This document shows positions 24,894-36,047 of a stretch of 64,000 nt of DNA, piece after piece (position 1 is the first letter of the stretch; each line of letters opens with the position of its first letter). Source of the DNA: Polytrichum commune (Eukaryota > Streptophyta > Polytrichopsida > Polytrichales > Polytrichaceae). The DNA is taken from assembly GCA_950295325.1 (NCBI GenBank), contig OX485803.1, positions 64,495,554-64,559,553 of the forward strand. Reading direction: 5' to 3'. The notes below the pieces were generated by a model. That model saw only the letters and a program-made list of their open reading frames with translations, searched no databases and had not been told where the DNA came from. The position numbers and the translations under genes were made by a program.

Positions 24894-25381
24894 GGGCCAC
24901 TTCACACACGAGACTGAAAGCCCGTGACCATCACACTTCAAGCACTCTTGTTGGTGGTAAAGCCGGAGCCAATGCAAGCTCGCTTCACACTACGCTTGAG
25001 GGACCCACGGAGTATGTGAATGCAAGATGGATGTAAGGTCTACATGGCATCGAATGGATCGTGTTTCACGGTCACTTGGACTAATTTCAAACACCACCTC
25101 TTGGAGGCATGCCTAACACAAAACCGGGAGACCATGGCACTCCAAACGCTCACAACCGTTGATTTAGTCTATTTTATCATGTGTAAGGATCCACGTGAAT
25201 AGAAATTCATTGAAATAACATTTGGTTGAGGGCCCGGTCACATATGACTTCACACTACACTTGAGGGCCCGTGACCACACCACATGATGTTGGAGGTGTG
25301 TGGGGACGGCCTTTGGACACTTGTCTTTTGGGCTCTCATAATTTCATGGTCGCGGCTCTTGGCTCGCGTGTGAAGTGGCCC
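24894..25381. mobile_element. Tourist-like MITE (PIF/Harbinger type), TAA target duplication
   Basis: A 488-bp non-coding element with terminal inverted repeats: left GGGCCACTTCACAC, right its complement. Both sides are flanked by TAA (24891-24893 and 25382-25384), the 3-bp duplication typical of PIF/Harbinger and Tourist elements. The inner sequence carries repeated GGGCCCGTGACC and CACTTGAGGGCCC segments. A second copy of this family, in inverted orientation, is in an intron at 51820-52266. Confidence 0.75.
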
Positions 25382-26431
25382 TAAGTACTTACCGTCTGCC
25401 AATCCACTCGAACTATCCAAAGAGACAAAGATGTGATCCAAAGTTCCGAGCCTTATATAGATGGCATTCATCCATATACTACACACACACACACACGCTT
25501 TCTACATATATATAGAGTTTATGTGTTCAAATACCATCCAAATCAGGCTTCTTTTACACACCGAGGGGAACATCATGTTCCCCACCAACTGTCACCAAGT
25601 GGCCCACTTAGGACTCTTCTATGCGTTCCCGCTAATAAGGTGGGAACTTTGTCTTTTTCTCCGTCACTTGCCAACTTGCCAATAAAATGAAAGAAAGAGT
25701 GGGTTGGGTTTGTGCGATATTTATTAGAGATGGAGTAGGTAGAGGAAATGATGTGGAATGCAAGTTGATTTGTAATTTCATTCCTTGTAATTGATCAGTC
25801 AGTTACATTATCCTGAAGAGGCAGGTGTCGGGAAAGTGAGGTTGCTTTATTGATTAACCAAGAGGGGGATATGTATGTGGGTGAGCCGTTGTTGACAACC
25901 TATAGTGAGCTTAAGAGCGTGTAATTCTATGGGGATTGCTCCAAATTCGGCCAACAAAATATGGTAGGTTGTTGAAGAACGCACTTTGATGTGGGACATC
26001 GTACGGCATCTTTATGCCCTTCTCGAAAACCTTCCAATGAGAGTATTTCGAGCTGCCTCCCCAACTTTCAATGCCATGTGTGAAAGTTGGAAGCACCATT
26101 GCCTTGAATAGACGGGATTTGGGTTCCCAACATGTGACTTTGAATACTGCTTCTTTCCTTATGGTGCCCATCAAGGCCTTCATACTTGCGATTCTTCGCC
26201 TCTTACTAGATGGCTCAAAGTATCCATGCGAATAAAAATCAATCCCACAATAGTTATATTCATGAGTTAACAGGTCTGAGATGACCCTAAACTACCGGGT
26301 GATACCCATCTCTGAGTGGAGTGGTTGGCGGTTCGATTCTTGCTGTGAAATCTTCTCTCTAATTGACGGAAAAAAACTAAGTCTCACCAAGTCTTAAATA
26401 TTATTTATGTAAATTTTGAGGGTTTAAAACT

Positions 26432-26612
26432 TTAATTAGTACATTATCTTATGCCAAGGATAAATTAAAAACATACTCACATGTGATATTGACGATCAAA
26501 GCACAAAGTATGTATCTTTGTCCATGAGCACTTGTGGTGTGTTTGTGAATCTTAAATCTTCAATAGCATTAAGATATTTAGCCATTTCAAAAAGTGCACT
26601 TCAAGAATAATT
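26432..26612 (+). repeat. Dispersed repeat family R1, copy 1
   Basis: This copy contains ACATTATCTTATG near its start, a TTAAATCTTCAATAGCATTAAG stretch and AAAAGTGCACTTCAAGAATAA near its end. Related copies are at 28585-28705, 45719-45845, 49075-49247 and 60530-60680, all on the plus strand. Confidence 0.6.
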
Positions 26613-27600
26613 TAGATAGAGCCACTTTTGAAATGATTTGCTAAAAAATGGAAGTTTGTAGCTTAAAAACACATATGTTTTTCTTTTTCTTTTTCTTTTT
26701 CTTTTTGCATCCAAAAGCTCAATATGAACCTCCTAATCACTTAAGGGTTAGATGCATGATAAATGACATTCGATGTGCATTGACCTCCACCAAAAGTAAT
26801 ATTGAATGAGAGGATCGCTCGTATGCAACAACAACTGCCCGGAGGGTCACTGTTGAAATTTTATTAGACCACGTGAGAAAAATATATAGGGTACTTTTAA
26901 TTCAATATAGAAAAAAATCATACATGGTTGGGAATTACTATAGATTGGATGAAATGACCCATACAATATTACATCTAAAACATGGTAGGGGAAGAGTATA
27001 GGTAGTATTAATTTTTATTTATAAAGTAGGGTATGTAATATTTGGAGAGAACAAAGCTTTTATGTGAGGTTCAATGAACGTCTTTGGATTGGATGAGAAA
27101 GTTACTCAATTGACTAAACATCATCGAATTCAAATGCTGGCAAGTTTGGGATGGTCACTAAGAGTTTCAAGATAGTGATGGATTGGTTTAAAACATTGTT
27201 GCAACCAAGTACCATTCAATGTTATTTGCACATACATTAATGTATTGTTGTTGTTTTGTTATGGATTAACATCAATTTATGTCAATTTTTTGAGATCTTG
27301 ATGAATGGTACAATTTACGAACACAATGGAGCCTATAGAATAAGTTCACAGTGTAAATTATATTTACCCATAGGGTCTTGAAAAATACCTCAAAGTACCA
27401 TGTTATCCCCAACTAAGGTGCCAATTGTTTAAGAATTTCACATAAACATCCCATCTTTAATTAACCCCCGAACGCACGTGGTTTACAAAAGTACATAGCT
27501 TGCGATCTCCCCAAGGCAACAACAATTCCCTCTCACCTGTAAGTTAGGGTACACACAGACAAGTTTTGATCTCACTGTTTGAGATACCTCATTAGAAGGC

Positions 27601-27976
27601 ACCACAAGCCTTGGCTTGGTGGTTAGGGCTCATGGCCCCCAATGAGGAGGTTGTGGGTTCTATTCCCCATGCCGGCAAGGTGCTCACCACCGTAGTCCAC
27701 CAACTATGGTGGGGGGGTCCTTGAACCTTGTTGTATGGGTACCTCAAAGCCCTTTGGGGGGATACCATGTCCGGTATCTACAAGGCACTAGTGGCTAGCT
27801 AGGAACTAGTATAGTGTGTCACTATAGTGCCCATCCTCGAAAGGGGAGAGTAGTATTGCCCCAATGTCCCCTTGTCCGGTGGGCATCGGGTCATTGACAT
27901 TACGAACGGACACTTTATTCACGCCGGCCCCTTGCTTAAAAGGGACTGGAGTTTCTATCTATCTATCTATCTACCT
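27601..27976 (+). mobile_element. tRNA-derived SINE
   Basis: The head has an internal RNA polymerase III promoter. An A-box-like GGCTTGGTGGTTAGGG begins at 27613, and a B-box-like GTGGGTTCTATTCCC begins at 27653, about 40 bp downstream, as in tRNAs and tRNA-derived SINEs. The body is about 300 bp and ends in a (TCTA)n tail at about 27955-27976. The short plus-strand reading frame inside is not considered coding. The flanking duplication was not resolved. Confidence 0.7.
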
Positions 27977-28037
27977 CACTACTGTAGAGATACTGTAAGT
28001 TTCCATCAGTATTTGAGAACACAGTTACTGCTAGGAG

Positions 28038-28200
28038 CCTCTTTCTTTCGATTAGACCATCAAGTTGACGTTACCCTCTATCGCACAGAGGCATGCCATG
28101 CACTGCATTCCGCCACTCTAGGGAATCGGCTGCTTTGAAACCATCACGATGTACTTTCAGTCCCATTAGCCTTTTGGCTTCCCGGACTTTAAACTTTCAT
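28038..28200 (+). repeat. Dispersed repeat family R3, copy 1
   Basis: It shares with 49731-49885 a CTTTCTTTC start, a CAAGTTGA...ACCCTCTAT block, CCGCCACTCTAG and TTTCAGTCCCATTAGCCTTTT. Identity is high enough to be unambiguous. The type of element is unknown. Confidence 0.65.
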
Positions 28201-28584
28201 TTCGTTTCGTGGAGCGTGTGGGAGAACGAATGATGGGCTCTCAACGCATCACCATTGGAAGATTTGAATGCACGTAAGCTTCAAAGCCTGATTAACCTGA
28301 CATTGCTTTTGAAATTTGGGCCTGCACACTAATTCCCGTCAGTGCCACCCGTACAATTAATCAACCACTTTGTTGTAGTGTACCAAGTGCCTGCATTAAC
28401 TTAATGGTCCCAAATGGGAACGTCTGCATTGCTGTGGCTTCAAGAGAGGGCCAACAACTTGGAATGTAAGTAAGTTAACCCTTAAATCGGCGTGGGGTCT
28501 TGATACGGTAATACAATCATATACACAATTTATACAGGCTTCACCAAGTTCAAAATCATGGTTATATGATCATGTGATTAAAAA

Positions 28585-28705
28585 TCTTATTATATAGGTT
28601 GTCTCATGTCAAGGGCAATCACGCTGTGTATTTGAACTCAAATCTTCAATAACATCCAAGTGTTTAATTTACTCACACAACCAGTGCACTTGAAGAAGAA
28701 GTTGA
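28585..28705 (+). repeat. Dispersed repeat family R1, copy 2
   Basis: It shares CATGTCAAGGGCAA, GTGTATTTGAACTCAAATC, TTCAATAACAT and AGTGCACTTGAAGAA with the other R1 copies. Confidence 0.6.
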
Positions 28706-29386
28706 TTTTCAATAGGGTTTGCTTTTGAAACGATTAGCTAAAAATGAAAGAGTGTGCTACTTTCTGCTTGGAGAGACCTAGTCTGGGGCTGTTAGATGCT
28801 CAGGGGTTATGGTGAGTTGGGATCACAACAAAGGAAGGTGTCTCGGGAGGAAGGGGTTATTGCATACGGTATGAGAGTACCCCCTTATCCATCCAAAAGA
28901 AACCCATAGGTTTGTGGTTGAATCATCTTAAATGACTTGAAACTATACCCATTTGGGGCCTTTGAGGTTAATTATGATTTTGAGTCAACTAAAATGAACC
29001 ACCTCATGTGTTCATATTGTTTCATGGTTTTTGTATAGGATGAATGAGAGGTACGCTCATATGCAATAATTCCCTCTCTTATGTATCTCACTTGTTGGTC
29101 CTTCAATTATGAAGCTCTTTCGATATGGTCCAGTGAAGGTGTGTGGGCCTATAATGCTCACTTGCATTTCTACATACACCTTTAGCTATTGGGTGGGACA
29201 ATGAACTATCTCATCTGGTTAGCAATTGCGAATCATGAAGTTTTGTAAATCAAGCGTCCAAACTCGAGTTGGCAAACAAAAATTACAAGATGTCAAAGTG
29301 AATGCTCGTCTTTCTCTTTAACAAATCACATACGCCCTCTTAGTTGTGTTAAACAATGAACCTAGAATGGTGTCCTTATTTTGAAT

Positions 29387-29497
29387 ACATAGTCCAATCA
29401 TCATAATACATGTCTTTTTGATGTTTGTTCTTAATTACAAACCTTGTCATATGCCACTCAAATATAGACATCTCCATAAGGTTGGCGTTTGATTAAG
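29387..29497 (+). repeat. Dispersed repeat family R2, copy 3
   Basis: It shares ACATAGTCCAATC, ACATGTCTTTTTGATGTTTG, GCCACTCAAATATAG and a GATTAAG end with the other R2 copies. It ends about 40 bp before the target-site duplication of the large transposon. Confidence 0.5.
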
Positions 29498-29538
29498 GCC
29501 CACTTGCCTTACTTCATACTCTTATCATAACTGGTCGC

Positions 29539-29550
29539 TCATCGAAGTTA
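29539..29550 (+). other. Left copy of 12-bp target-site duplication
   Basis: TCATCGAAGTTA directly abuts the left end of the transposon and is repeated exactly at 41436-41447 beside the right end. The preceding C also matches, so the duplication could be 13 bp. Confidence 0.85.
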
Positions 29551-29623
29551 GGGGAGTGCTATCTTATGAGCGGTGAGCAATGAGCGGTGAGCGATGAGCG
29601 GTAACTTATGAGCAGTGAGGAAG
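29551..29623 (+). repeat. Left terminal inverted repeat with TGAGCRR heptamers
   Basis: After GGGGAGTGCTATCTTA the sequence runs as near-tandem 7-mers TGAGCGG, TGAGCAA, TGAGCGG, TGAGCGA, TGAGCGG, then ATGAGCAG and TGAGGAAG. It pairs with the right end at 41355-41435. Subterminal repeats of this kind are commonly transposase binding sites; that role is inferred here. Confidence 0.85.
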
Positions 29624-29747
29624 ATGAAAATTTTGGTAATAGGGCCACCAATATCCTATAACCGTGGAATTGTGGCCTTAAAAATGATGATTTTAGGGTT
29701 TAGTAATAAGAGGCTTGAGAAGGATAAACAACATGAAGTCCAAAAAT

Positions 29748-32700
29748 TTATTCATCAGTAGTAGCACTAGACATGAAACTATCTTTTGCCTCGTCATCTA
29801 TATATATTCGAGCACCTTTGCATTGCGAATTGATTTTGGAACTATAGCAAGATTCTTCATTTGGATCCGAATCTTCGAGATTCAACATTGCAATTGCAAC
29901 ATTCTCGGCATATGATGGGAGACGCGGGCTACGGCTTGGACTTCGTAGGAATTGTCTATGTGCCCAAAACGGGAGACATGTCCTCTTTCCAATCGTATTC
30001 CTGAAATCAAATCGATGAAACATGTAAATAATGTGAAGAAATAAAAATGAACCAATGAATTGAATGAAACGAATGAATTGAATAAAAATTTATTGTATCA
30101 AAACTTACTCACACTCAAATTCAAGCATCTCCTCATCCGAGAGGTCATCATCTTCTTTTGTGAGATCTTGTATATTCTCCTTAGATGACCCCTCTTTCAA
30201 AACCTTTTCCAAAAGCGGTTTCAATATGTGCTCAAACATGTCATTATCACCCTCAAATGCAAGAAGATGTCTGCCACATGCGCGTGTTGCTAGGATAGAA
30301 GCTCCAGTGGAACACGTCAAATCAACAACGCGTCCATTCGATGGTGTAAACAATTCAATAAGATCTTGAAAAAAACGCGGCGATTTTTGATATGGCCCCC
30401 TCCAAGGTCTTCCCGATTTTTGAAGAAGCATGTTTTTTTCATCCACAAAATTGAAAAGCAAGTTTTTGCTTTTCAATCCAGTGCCAAAAAAAGTGGAGTT
30501 TGGTTGTCTCGTGGATTTTGTGGTAGTAAAATCCCTTACCAAGACATGAGCCATAAATGCCGGAGTCTACAAAAAAATATAAATTGTGTTAAAACTATAT
30601 ACAATACAAATAACACCAAAATAATTAAATAGAAACAATTGTGATGTGTTATACTTACGGTGTACGTTGGAGACTCCGGATCCTTGAACACCATGTACGA
30701 ATTGAGGCAAATAAAAGTCCTAACAACTTTCATGTTGCCGTTGTGTAAGGTTGAATTCAAAACCTTCTTGGTTTGCATATCGATAGCAGAAAATACTATG
30801 AGGACGCCATCATCAGACAAGATGGACTTGCACAAGGACATTGTTGCAACCATCCAGTTCTTGTCATATTTATTCCAAAGAGGAATTTCAGCAGGTTTAT
30901 TGGAGAGGTTGAAGTCAAGACCGTCGGGAAATTGGAGAAAAACCAAGTCAACGGCAAAGGGAGTCGGACTTCCCATGACATGAAATTCGCGATTGTCATT
31001 GAACTGAAATACCACAACATATCACAATATAAGACACAAAATAAAACCCAAATGAAAGTAAGAACATTAGAAGAAATTCCAAAACAATAACACTTACGTT
31101 TTCAATAAATTCCCGCCATTGGATCCACTCAGGAGGGCCTAAATCCACCCCTTTAGACTTGTTCTTGACAGCAGTAGATCGAGCAAACGAGAGCGTGAGA
31201 AAGTTCTTCAATATGAATAACTCTTTTCTCAAAATATCCGTTGGCGCACGATGAATAGCGTCATAGGTGCTGGAGTAATGAAATTCCAATACATCGCACC
31301 CATACTTTGAACTTTCGCCTCCAAGTGGATTCTTATCCAAATCATTGGAAAGAACAAGCAATTCTTCATGTTGTGAAATTTCCGATTGACCTTATATTTT
31401 GGTTTCAGGAACATGTTTCCTCTTACGACGTTTTGTCTCTTTTGGTTCTGGCTCTCTAAGTTTAAGCTGCACAATTTGTGCTTGCAAAATTGCAGTATCA
31501 CGAGGATCCACATTTTTAGCATCATTTATCTGACGGATTGTCTTCTCACTTGACGGACATGCATCCTTAGGACAATCAAGATACCAACCACAATCCTCAT
31601 AGTGTGGGAGCGACCAATCCAAACAAATCTCAGTAGTGAACATGCATGAATCTCCTGCACCAGTGTCACGCCAATTTGGGAAAAAACGAGGTTCCCCTAT
31701 AACGCATTTATGTGGAATCAAAACATATCAAAAATACCTACACACAAAAATATTGTAAGTCAAATATTCCATGACAATTTGACAAATGGAATAAAAAAAA
31801 TCAAAAAAATAATAAGATTAGGTTGTACCTGTATAATACACGTTTCATAGCAAGATCAATATTAGGTTGCTCATCCCAACCGTTGTGTTTTTTAACTTTT
31901 CCGCTTTGGAATTCACGATAGAATATTGAATTGAAAGCCGCAAACTTCCAGGTTTGGATATACTCGGAGAGAGTAGGCACATCTGCAGGCAACTGAAGAG
32001 GAGATGAAAGAATACTTTGAAGCTCTTCGATAGCTTTTTTTTCCAACTGTGCCCAATATGTAGACTTTGATAACCAATCATCAAGTGCAGAATCAGAGAG
32101 GGGCGATTTCGGGAAGTGCAATGCATCTTTGTCAAATCTATTGTCATTCCAAAGTTTGAGCCATCCAACTTTGACTTCTGAATCCACATTACTGACAGCA
32201 ACACGATGAAGTTTCTCTTGTAGCATTTCAGGCACCGAAAATGAACCCCAATGGTGCTTAACTTCTTCAAGGAAAGCAGAGGTAAGGTTGATGTCGACAA
32301 TCGCTAGTTGTTTCGTAAAACTAGAAGATAACATTGCACGTTTTTTATTGACAGCTACGGACATTGCTTTTGAAACTCCGTCTGATGTCCGTTCAAGAGG
32401 ATGAGTTTCATTGTACTGGTTGAGAGCAATATCGCTAGCCTCAGCAAGTTCTTGCTGAAAAATCAAACAAAAGTTAATATTTATAAGTACATATAGATGT
32501 AATGTAAAATGAAGATGAATAAACATAAGGCACATATTAGCAATGGTAGAAGAACTTACACTGTACATGTAATCCAAAAAAAGTGGTCGTGTCAAAGAAT
32601 ACCAAGTTTCAACGGACTTCTCCTCACATCGTTTATAATTCTTTGGATCCAGTTGCTTTCTGAAGGAAGTCAAAGGCATGGTGCCTATACTTTGCATCCG

Positions 32701-35700
32701 ATATAAAGTATGCACCAAATTGGTGGATACGTGAGAATTTTCGGTTGACCTAAAAAAAAATTTAAATTGATTAGATTCATGATGATATAATTTGGATAAC
32801 AAAATATAAACTAGAAATAAGTATAAAAAAATAGGTAAGAACATTACTTGTTGATGTCATGCATAGCAGTCAACAAACTTGGAATATCGTCAAGCTCGGG
32901 CGCCAAAATGATAGAATCCACGAAGACATGACGTTCATAATCTTCGGTATATACGCGGTCAATATAATTTTTCCAAGCAAAAAATCTGTGATTTCCATCC
33001 CATATAAAAAACATCTTGTTCTTGTATGACGTCAATGACAAATCTGTATCCAATTGAGATTCAAACAGGGCATTGGCTTGAGCCCAATTTGGGCTCCAAG
33101 ATGCGCGAACCTCATCATCCACGAATTGAAAGTTTCCCTTAGAATCGGTGGCCGATATATAAAACACACGGTCACCATCACGATAACCATTAAAAAAATC
33201 AGACTCCAATTTAGTAATGTCACCCTTCAAAGCAGGACGCACAATCGGCATAGGAACCATGCGACATAAGGGTACACGCAAGCGAGCATTAGGTCCAGCA
33301 CGGATTGAAGAAATTGTGGAAGTGGAATTGACCTTTCGTTTGTTCGTAAGCTCCCACACTTTCTCTTGATAAGTTTCATTGTCACCATCATTATCTTCAT
33401 CCGAGTCAAAATCATCGAGGGATTCATTTATTTTTTTCTTTTTCTTATTATGAAGATTTGACGATATATCCTGATGATGATGAACCTGTTGAGATGGACG
33501 ATCTTGAGTTGAATGCATTGTGCAATCATCATCAGTCGAAATAAGAGTCGTTCTCTCCAAATCCATTGATTCGTCCTAAAACAAATGAAATAAGTTTAAT
33601 AAATAATCCAAAACCAGTAGCAACACATTAGCAATAACATTACAAAACCAACAGCAATAGCAACAACAATAACAACATAATACCACGAACACAGGGAAAA
33701 ATGACAAAAATTATTCTACACATTGCCATTTACATCTCTAAATATTGTACGATTACGGTGGCCGCTCACCCCAAAACTACAAGGGCAGACCCTGTGCGTT
33801 AACGCACAGGGTCTGTGTGTCCAACTACAGGTCTACAAAAGTTGGGCGCGAGGTTTGCGTCGAATGACCCAAACTGTCCACCCAGTTTCGATCGAGCGAC
33901 CCAAACCGCCTACAGCCAGTTTGGGTCAGATGACCCAAACTTTCTACGCGTGGTTTGGGTCGGCCGACCCAAACCATGCGGACAGTTTGGGTCGGTCGAT
34001 CCAAACCATGCTCACAGTTTGGGTCGACCGACCCAAACCATGCTCACAGTTTGGGTCGGTCGACCCAAACCATGCTCACAGTTTGGGTCGGTCGACCCAA
34101 ACCATGCTCACAGTTTGGGTCGACCGACCCAAACTAGGCGGACAGTTTGGGTCGACCGACCCAAATTAGGCGGACAGTTTGGGTCGACCGACCCAAATTA
34201 GGCGGACAGTTTGGGTCGACCGACCCAAACTGTCCGCAATTTACGCCTGAATATGCGCAAATACCCTGTCATCACGAAAGTACAAACAAACCTTGTACTG
34301 CACCTGTAGATGAGAGAGCTTGCAGCGTCGAGCTAAGGTCCGACAGATGAGAGAAAAAAGACTGAATGCTTTGGGGGTGTGGCAATTTATACTACTCGTC
34401 CTTACAGCCATATTTAGCGTGGCTCTTCGTGGCCCTGCATAGCCGCTAGAAAGTTGTCAGCGTAGACCCTGTGCGTTAACGCACAGGGTCTACGCTGGCA
34501 ACTTTGAGGCCACTGTGCGTTAGCGCATAAGGCCTGTGCGTTAACGCACAGGGCCGAGGCATGAATTTTATAAAAAACTTTTTTTTTTGAATTTGATAAA
34601 AAACTTTGTCTGGAATTGGTAGATTTGCCAAAACTTGTAAAATCTGGAAAAAATGCTAATGGGGTCCAAAAAAAAAAACAAAAATATGCTATATTATCTA
34701 AATCTCCGTAGCTAAAAATTCTTCTCATATTTTTTTTTGGTTTGAAATCATTTTCTTTTCTCATTCTTCTATCTATTTCCTTGTTTTGGGCCACCTCGTA
34801 GATTTTGGGTTTCGGGGCAAGAAAAAAATTATGCTATTTTGTGTCATTTTCTAGCTCCTATAACGTATTGCATGAATACTTGAGTAGACATATTTCTCAT
34901 TTCTTGCATTCTAACCCCGTTTTGAATAGTTTTTTTGGTCCTACGCTCTGAATATCGATTTAAATTCATACAATAGATATTTGTTTTACTTTTAGGCTCT
35001 CCTAGTCGTTTTACCTCCCAATTTTTGGCGTTCCTAAGTTGCTCTTACAAACCCTGTGCGTTAACGCACAGGGTTTTAGCTCCGAACTTTGGCCTTCCTA
35101 AGTTGCGCTTACAAATCATGTGCGTTAACGCACAGGGTTTCTCCTCCCAACTTTTTGCCACCTAAGTTGCTCTTACAAACCCTGTGCATTAACGCACAGG
35201 ATTTCCCTTCCTAACTTTTGGCCTTCCTAAGTTGCTATTACAAACCCTGTGCGTTAACGCACAGGGTTTTAGCTCCCAACTTTTGGCCTCCCTAAGTTGC
35301 TCTTATAAACCCTCTACGTTAACGTATAGGGTTTTACCTCCCAACTTCTCGACTCCTAAGTTGCTCTTATAAACCCTCTGCGTTAACGTATAGGGTTTTA
35401 CCTCCCAACTTCTGGCCTCCTAAGTTGCTCTTATAAACCCTCTGCGTTAATGTATAGGGTTTTACCTCCCAACTTCTCGACTCCTAAGTTGCTCTTATAA
35501 ACCCTCTGCGTTAACGTATAGGGTTTTACCTCCCAACTTCTCGACTGCTAAGTTGCTCTTATAAACCCTCTGCGTTCTCCTCCTGACTTCTAGCCTTCCT
35601 AAATTTTTGTTATATACCATGTGCATTAACGTATAGGGTTTCTCCTCTCCAATTTCTAACCTCTATAAATTGCTACTACAGGACATGTGAGTGAACGTAC

Positions 35701-36047
35701 AAGGTTCTCCGTCCTAACTTACAACTTATGCACTATCAAATTATGTGAACGTTGAACTGACTTACTTTTTTGTTTGTCATCTTCTTTGAACCCGTCTTCA
35801 ATTCGGACTCTGATACACGATCGTCTACATCTTCTTTGCTCTTTGCACCTTCATCATCCTCCATCGCATCAAAATCCAGTGTCTTCACAGTTTCCTCTAC
35901 CATACTCAACAAGTTTCTTTTCCCTTTCTTATTTGCATTCTTCTTTCCCACACTCAGTCTGAATCTCTTTTTCTCGGAAGTGAAATACAAAGCTTTCCTA
36001 CGTCTTCTCTTCGGCCTCACGGGTGTTCTCTCTACATCGTCCACCAT
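29748..36047 (-). CDS. Accessory transposon gene: ParB-like domain plus beta-class DNA methyltransferase-like domain, 8 exons
   Basis: Exons on the minus strand: 36047-35766, 33575-32848, 32749-32560, 32454-31842 (or to 31829), 31696-31098, 31003-30659, 30566-30109 and 30000-29748. All other junctions are GT-AG and phase-consistent. The product is about 1,150 residues. Residues 1-94 are basic (RPKRRRRK) and acidic, with a Lys run (KKKKK) near residue 140. A ParB/sulfiredoxin-like segment has VPLCRMVPMPIVRP and WDGNHRFFAWKNY (DGNHR near 287-291). A Cys-rich stretch (ICLDW...DCGWYLDCPKDAC) follows. The C-terminus has beta-class methyltransferase order: VDLVFLQFPDG (motif IV position), LSDDGVLIVFSA, then RVVDLTCSTGASILA (motif I) and GRHLLAFEGD. 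Oddities are an in-frame TAA at 31394-31392 and a phase problem at the exon 4-5 junction unless a weaker GTGTAT donor is used. The protein may be nuclear and DNA-binding; enzymatic activity is doubtful. Confidence 0.7.
33786..33815. repeat. 30-bp perfect palindrome (GTTAAC family)
   Basis: The 30-bp perfect palindrome is centred on GTTAAC, with core TGTGCGTTAACGCACA. It lies in the first intron of the accessory gene, just before the 32-bp-period array. It is the same motif as in the array at 35035-35730. Confidence 0.9.
33853..34230. repeat. 12-unit, 32-bp-period array of short inverted repeats
   Basis: Each unit has 10-bp arms GTTTGGGTCG and CGACCCAAAC around a 2-bp spacer (usually GT or AC), then a 10-bp linker such as CATGCTCACA or TAGGCGGACA. 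Unit starts are 33853, 33885, 33919, 33953, 33985, 34017, 34049, 34081, 34113, 34145, 34177 and 34209. The period is 32 bp except for two steps of 34. The first three units are more diverged. The array lies in the first intron of the accessory gene. Apparent reading frames through it are artefacts of the periodicity. Confidence 0.95.
34458..34497. repeat. 40-bp perfect palindrome (GTTAAC family)
   Basis: A 40-bp uninterrupted palindrome is centred on GTTAAC, with outer arms AGCGTAGACC and GGTCTACGCT. Two related partial palindromes follow at about 34512-34558. In transcribed RNA it would form a long hairpin within the intron. Confidence 0.9.
35035..35730. repeat. Array of GTTAAC-centred palindromes, period about 60-65 bp
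   Basis: About eleven units each combine CTAAGTTGCTCTTA(C/T)AAACCCT, a GTGCGTTAACGCAC-type palindrome and AGGGTTT(T)...CTCCCAACTT. The later units carry a decayed palindrome (CTGCGTTAACGTATAG), so symmetry fades toward 35730. The array lies in the first intron of the accessory gene, next to its first exon. Confidence 0.9.

Larger units (their letters stand above)
25385..29538. other. Intergenic, repeat-rich
   Basis: Outside the SINE and dispersed repeats listed separately, I see AT-rich anonymous DNA, a (CA)n run at about 25478-25497, a TTTTTC repeat near 26678-26706, and an isolated GGTTCGATTC near 26332 that may be a fragment of a tRNA-like promoter. No gene was recognised. Confidence 0.4.

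Noticed and set aside
26280-26345. Possible tRNA gene (GGTTCGATTC)
   Set aside because: Only a B-box-like motif is present; no acceptor stem or correctly spaced A box could be paired.
33853-34230. CRISPR-like array (32-bp regular spacing)
   Set aside because: The variable part is only a 10-bp linker repeated among units, with no unique spacers, no cas genes and a plant nuclear context.
33723-34350. Long plus-strand reading frames with repeated QFGSxDPN-like peptides
   Set aside because: They arise because the 32-bp palindrome array is open in several frames on both strands; the peptides simply mirror the DNA repeat.
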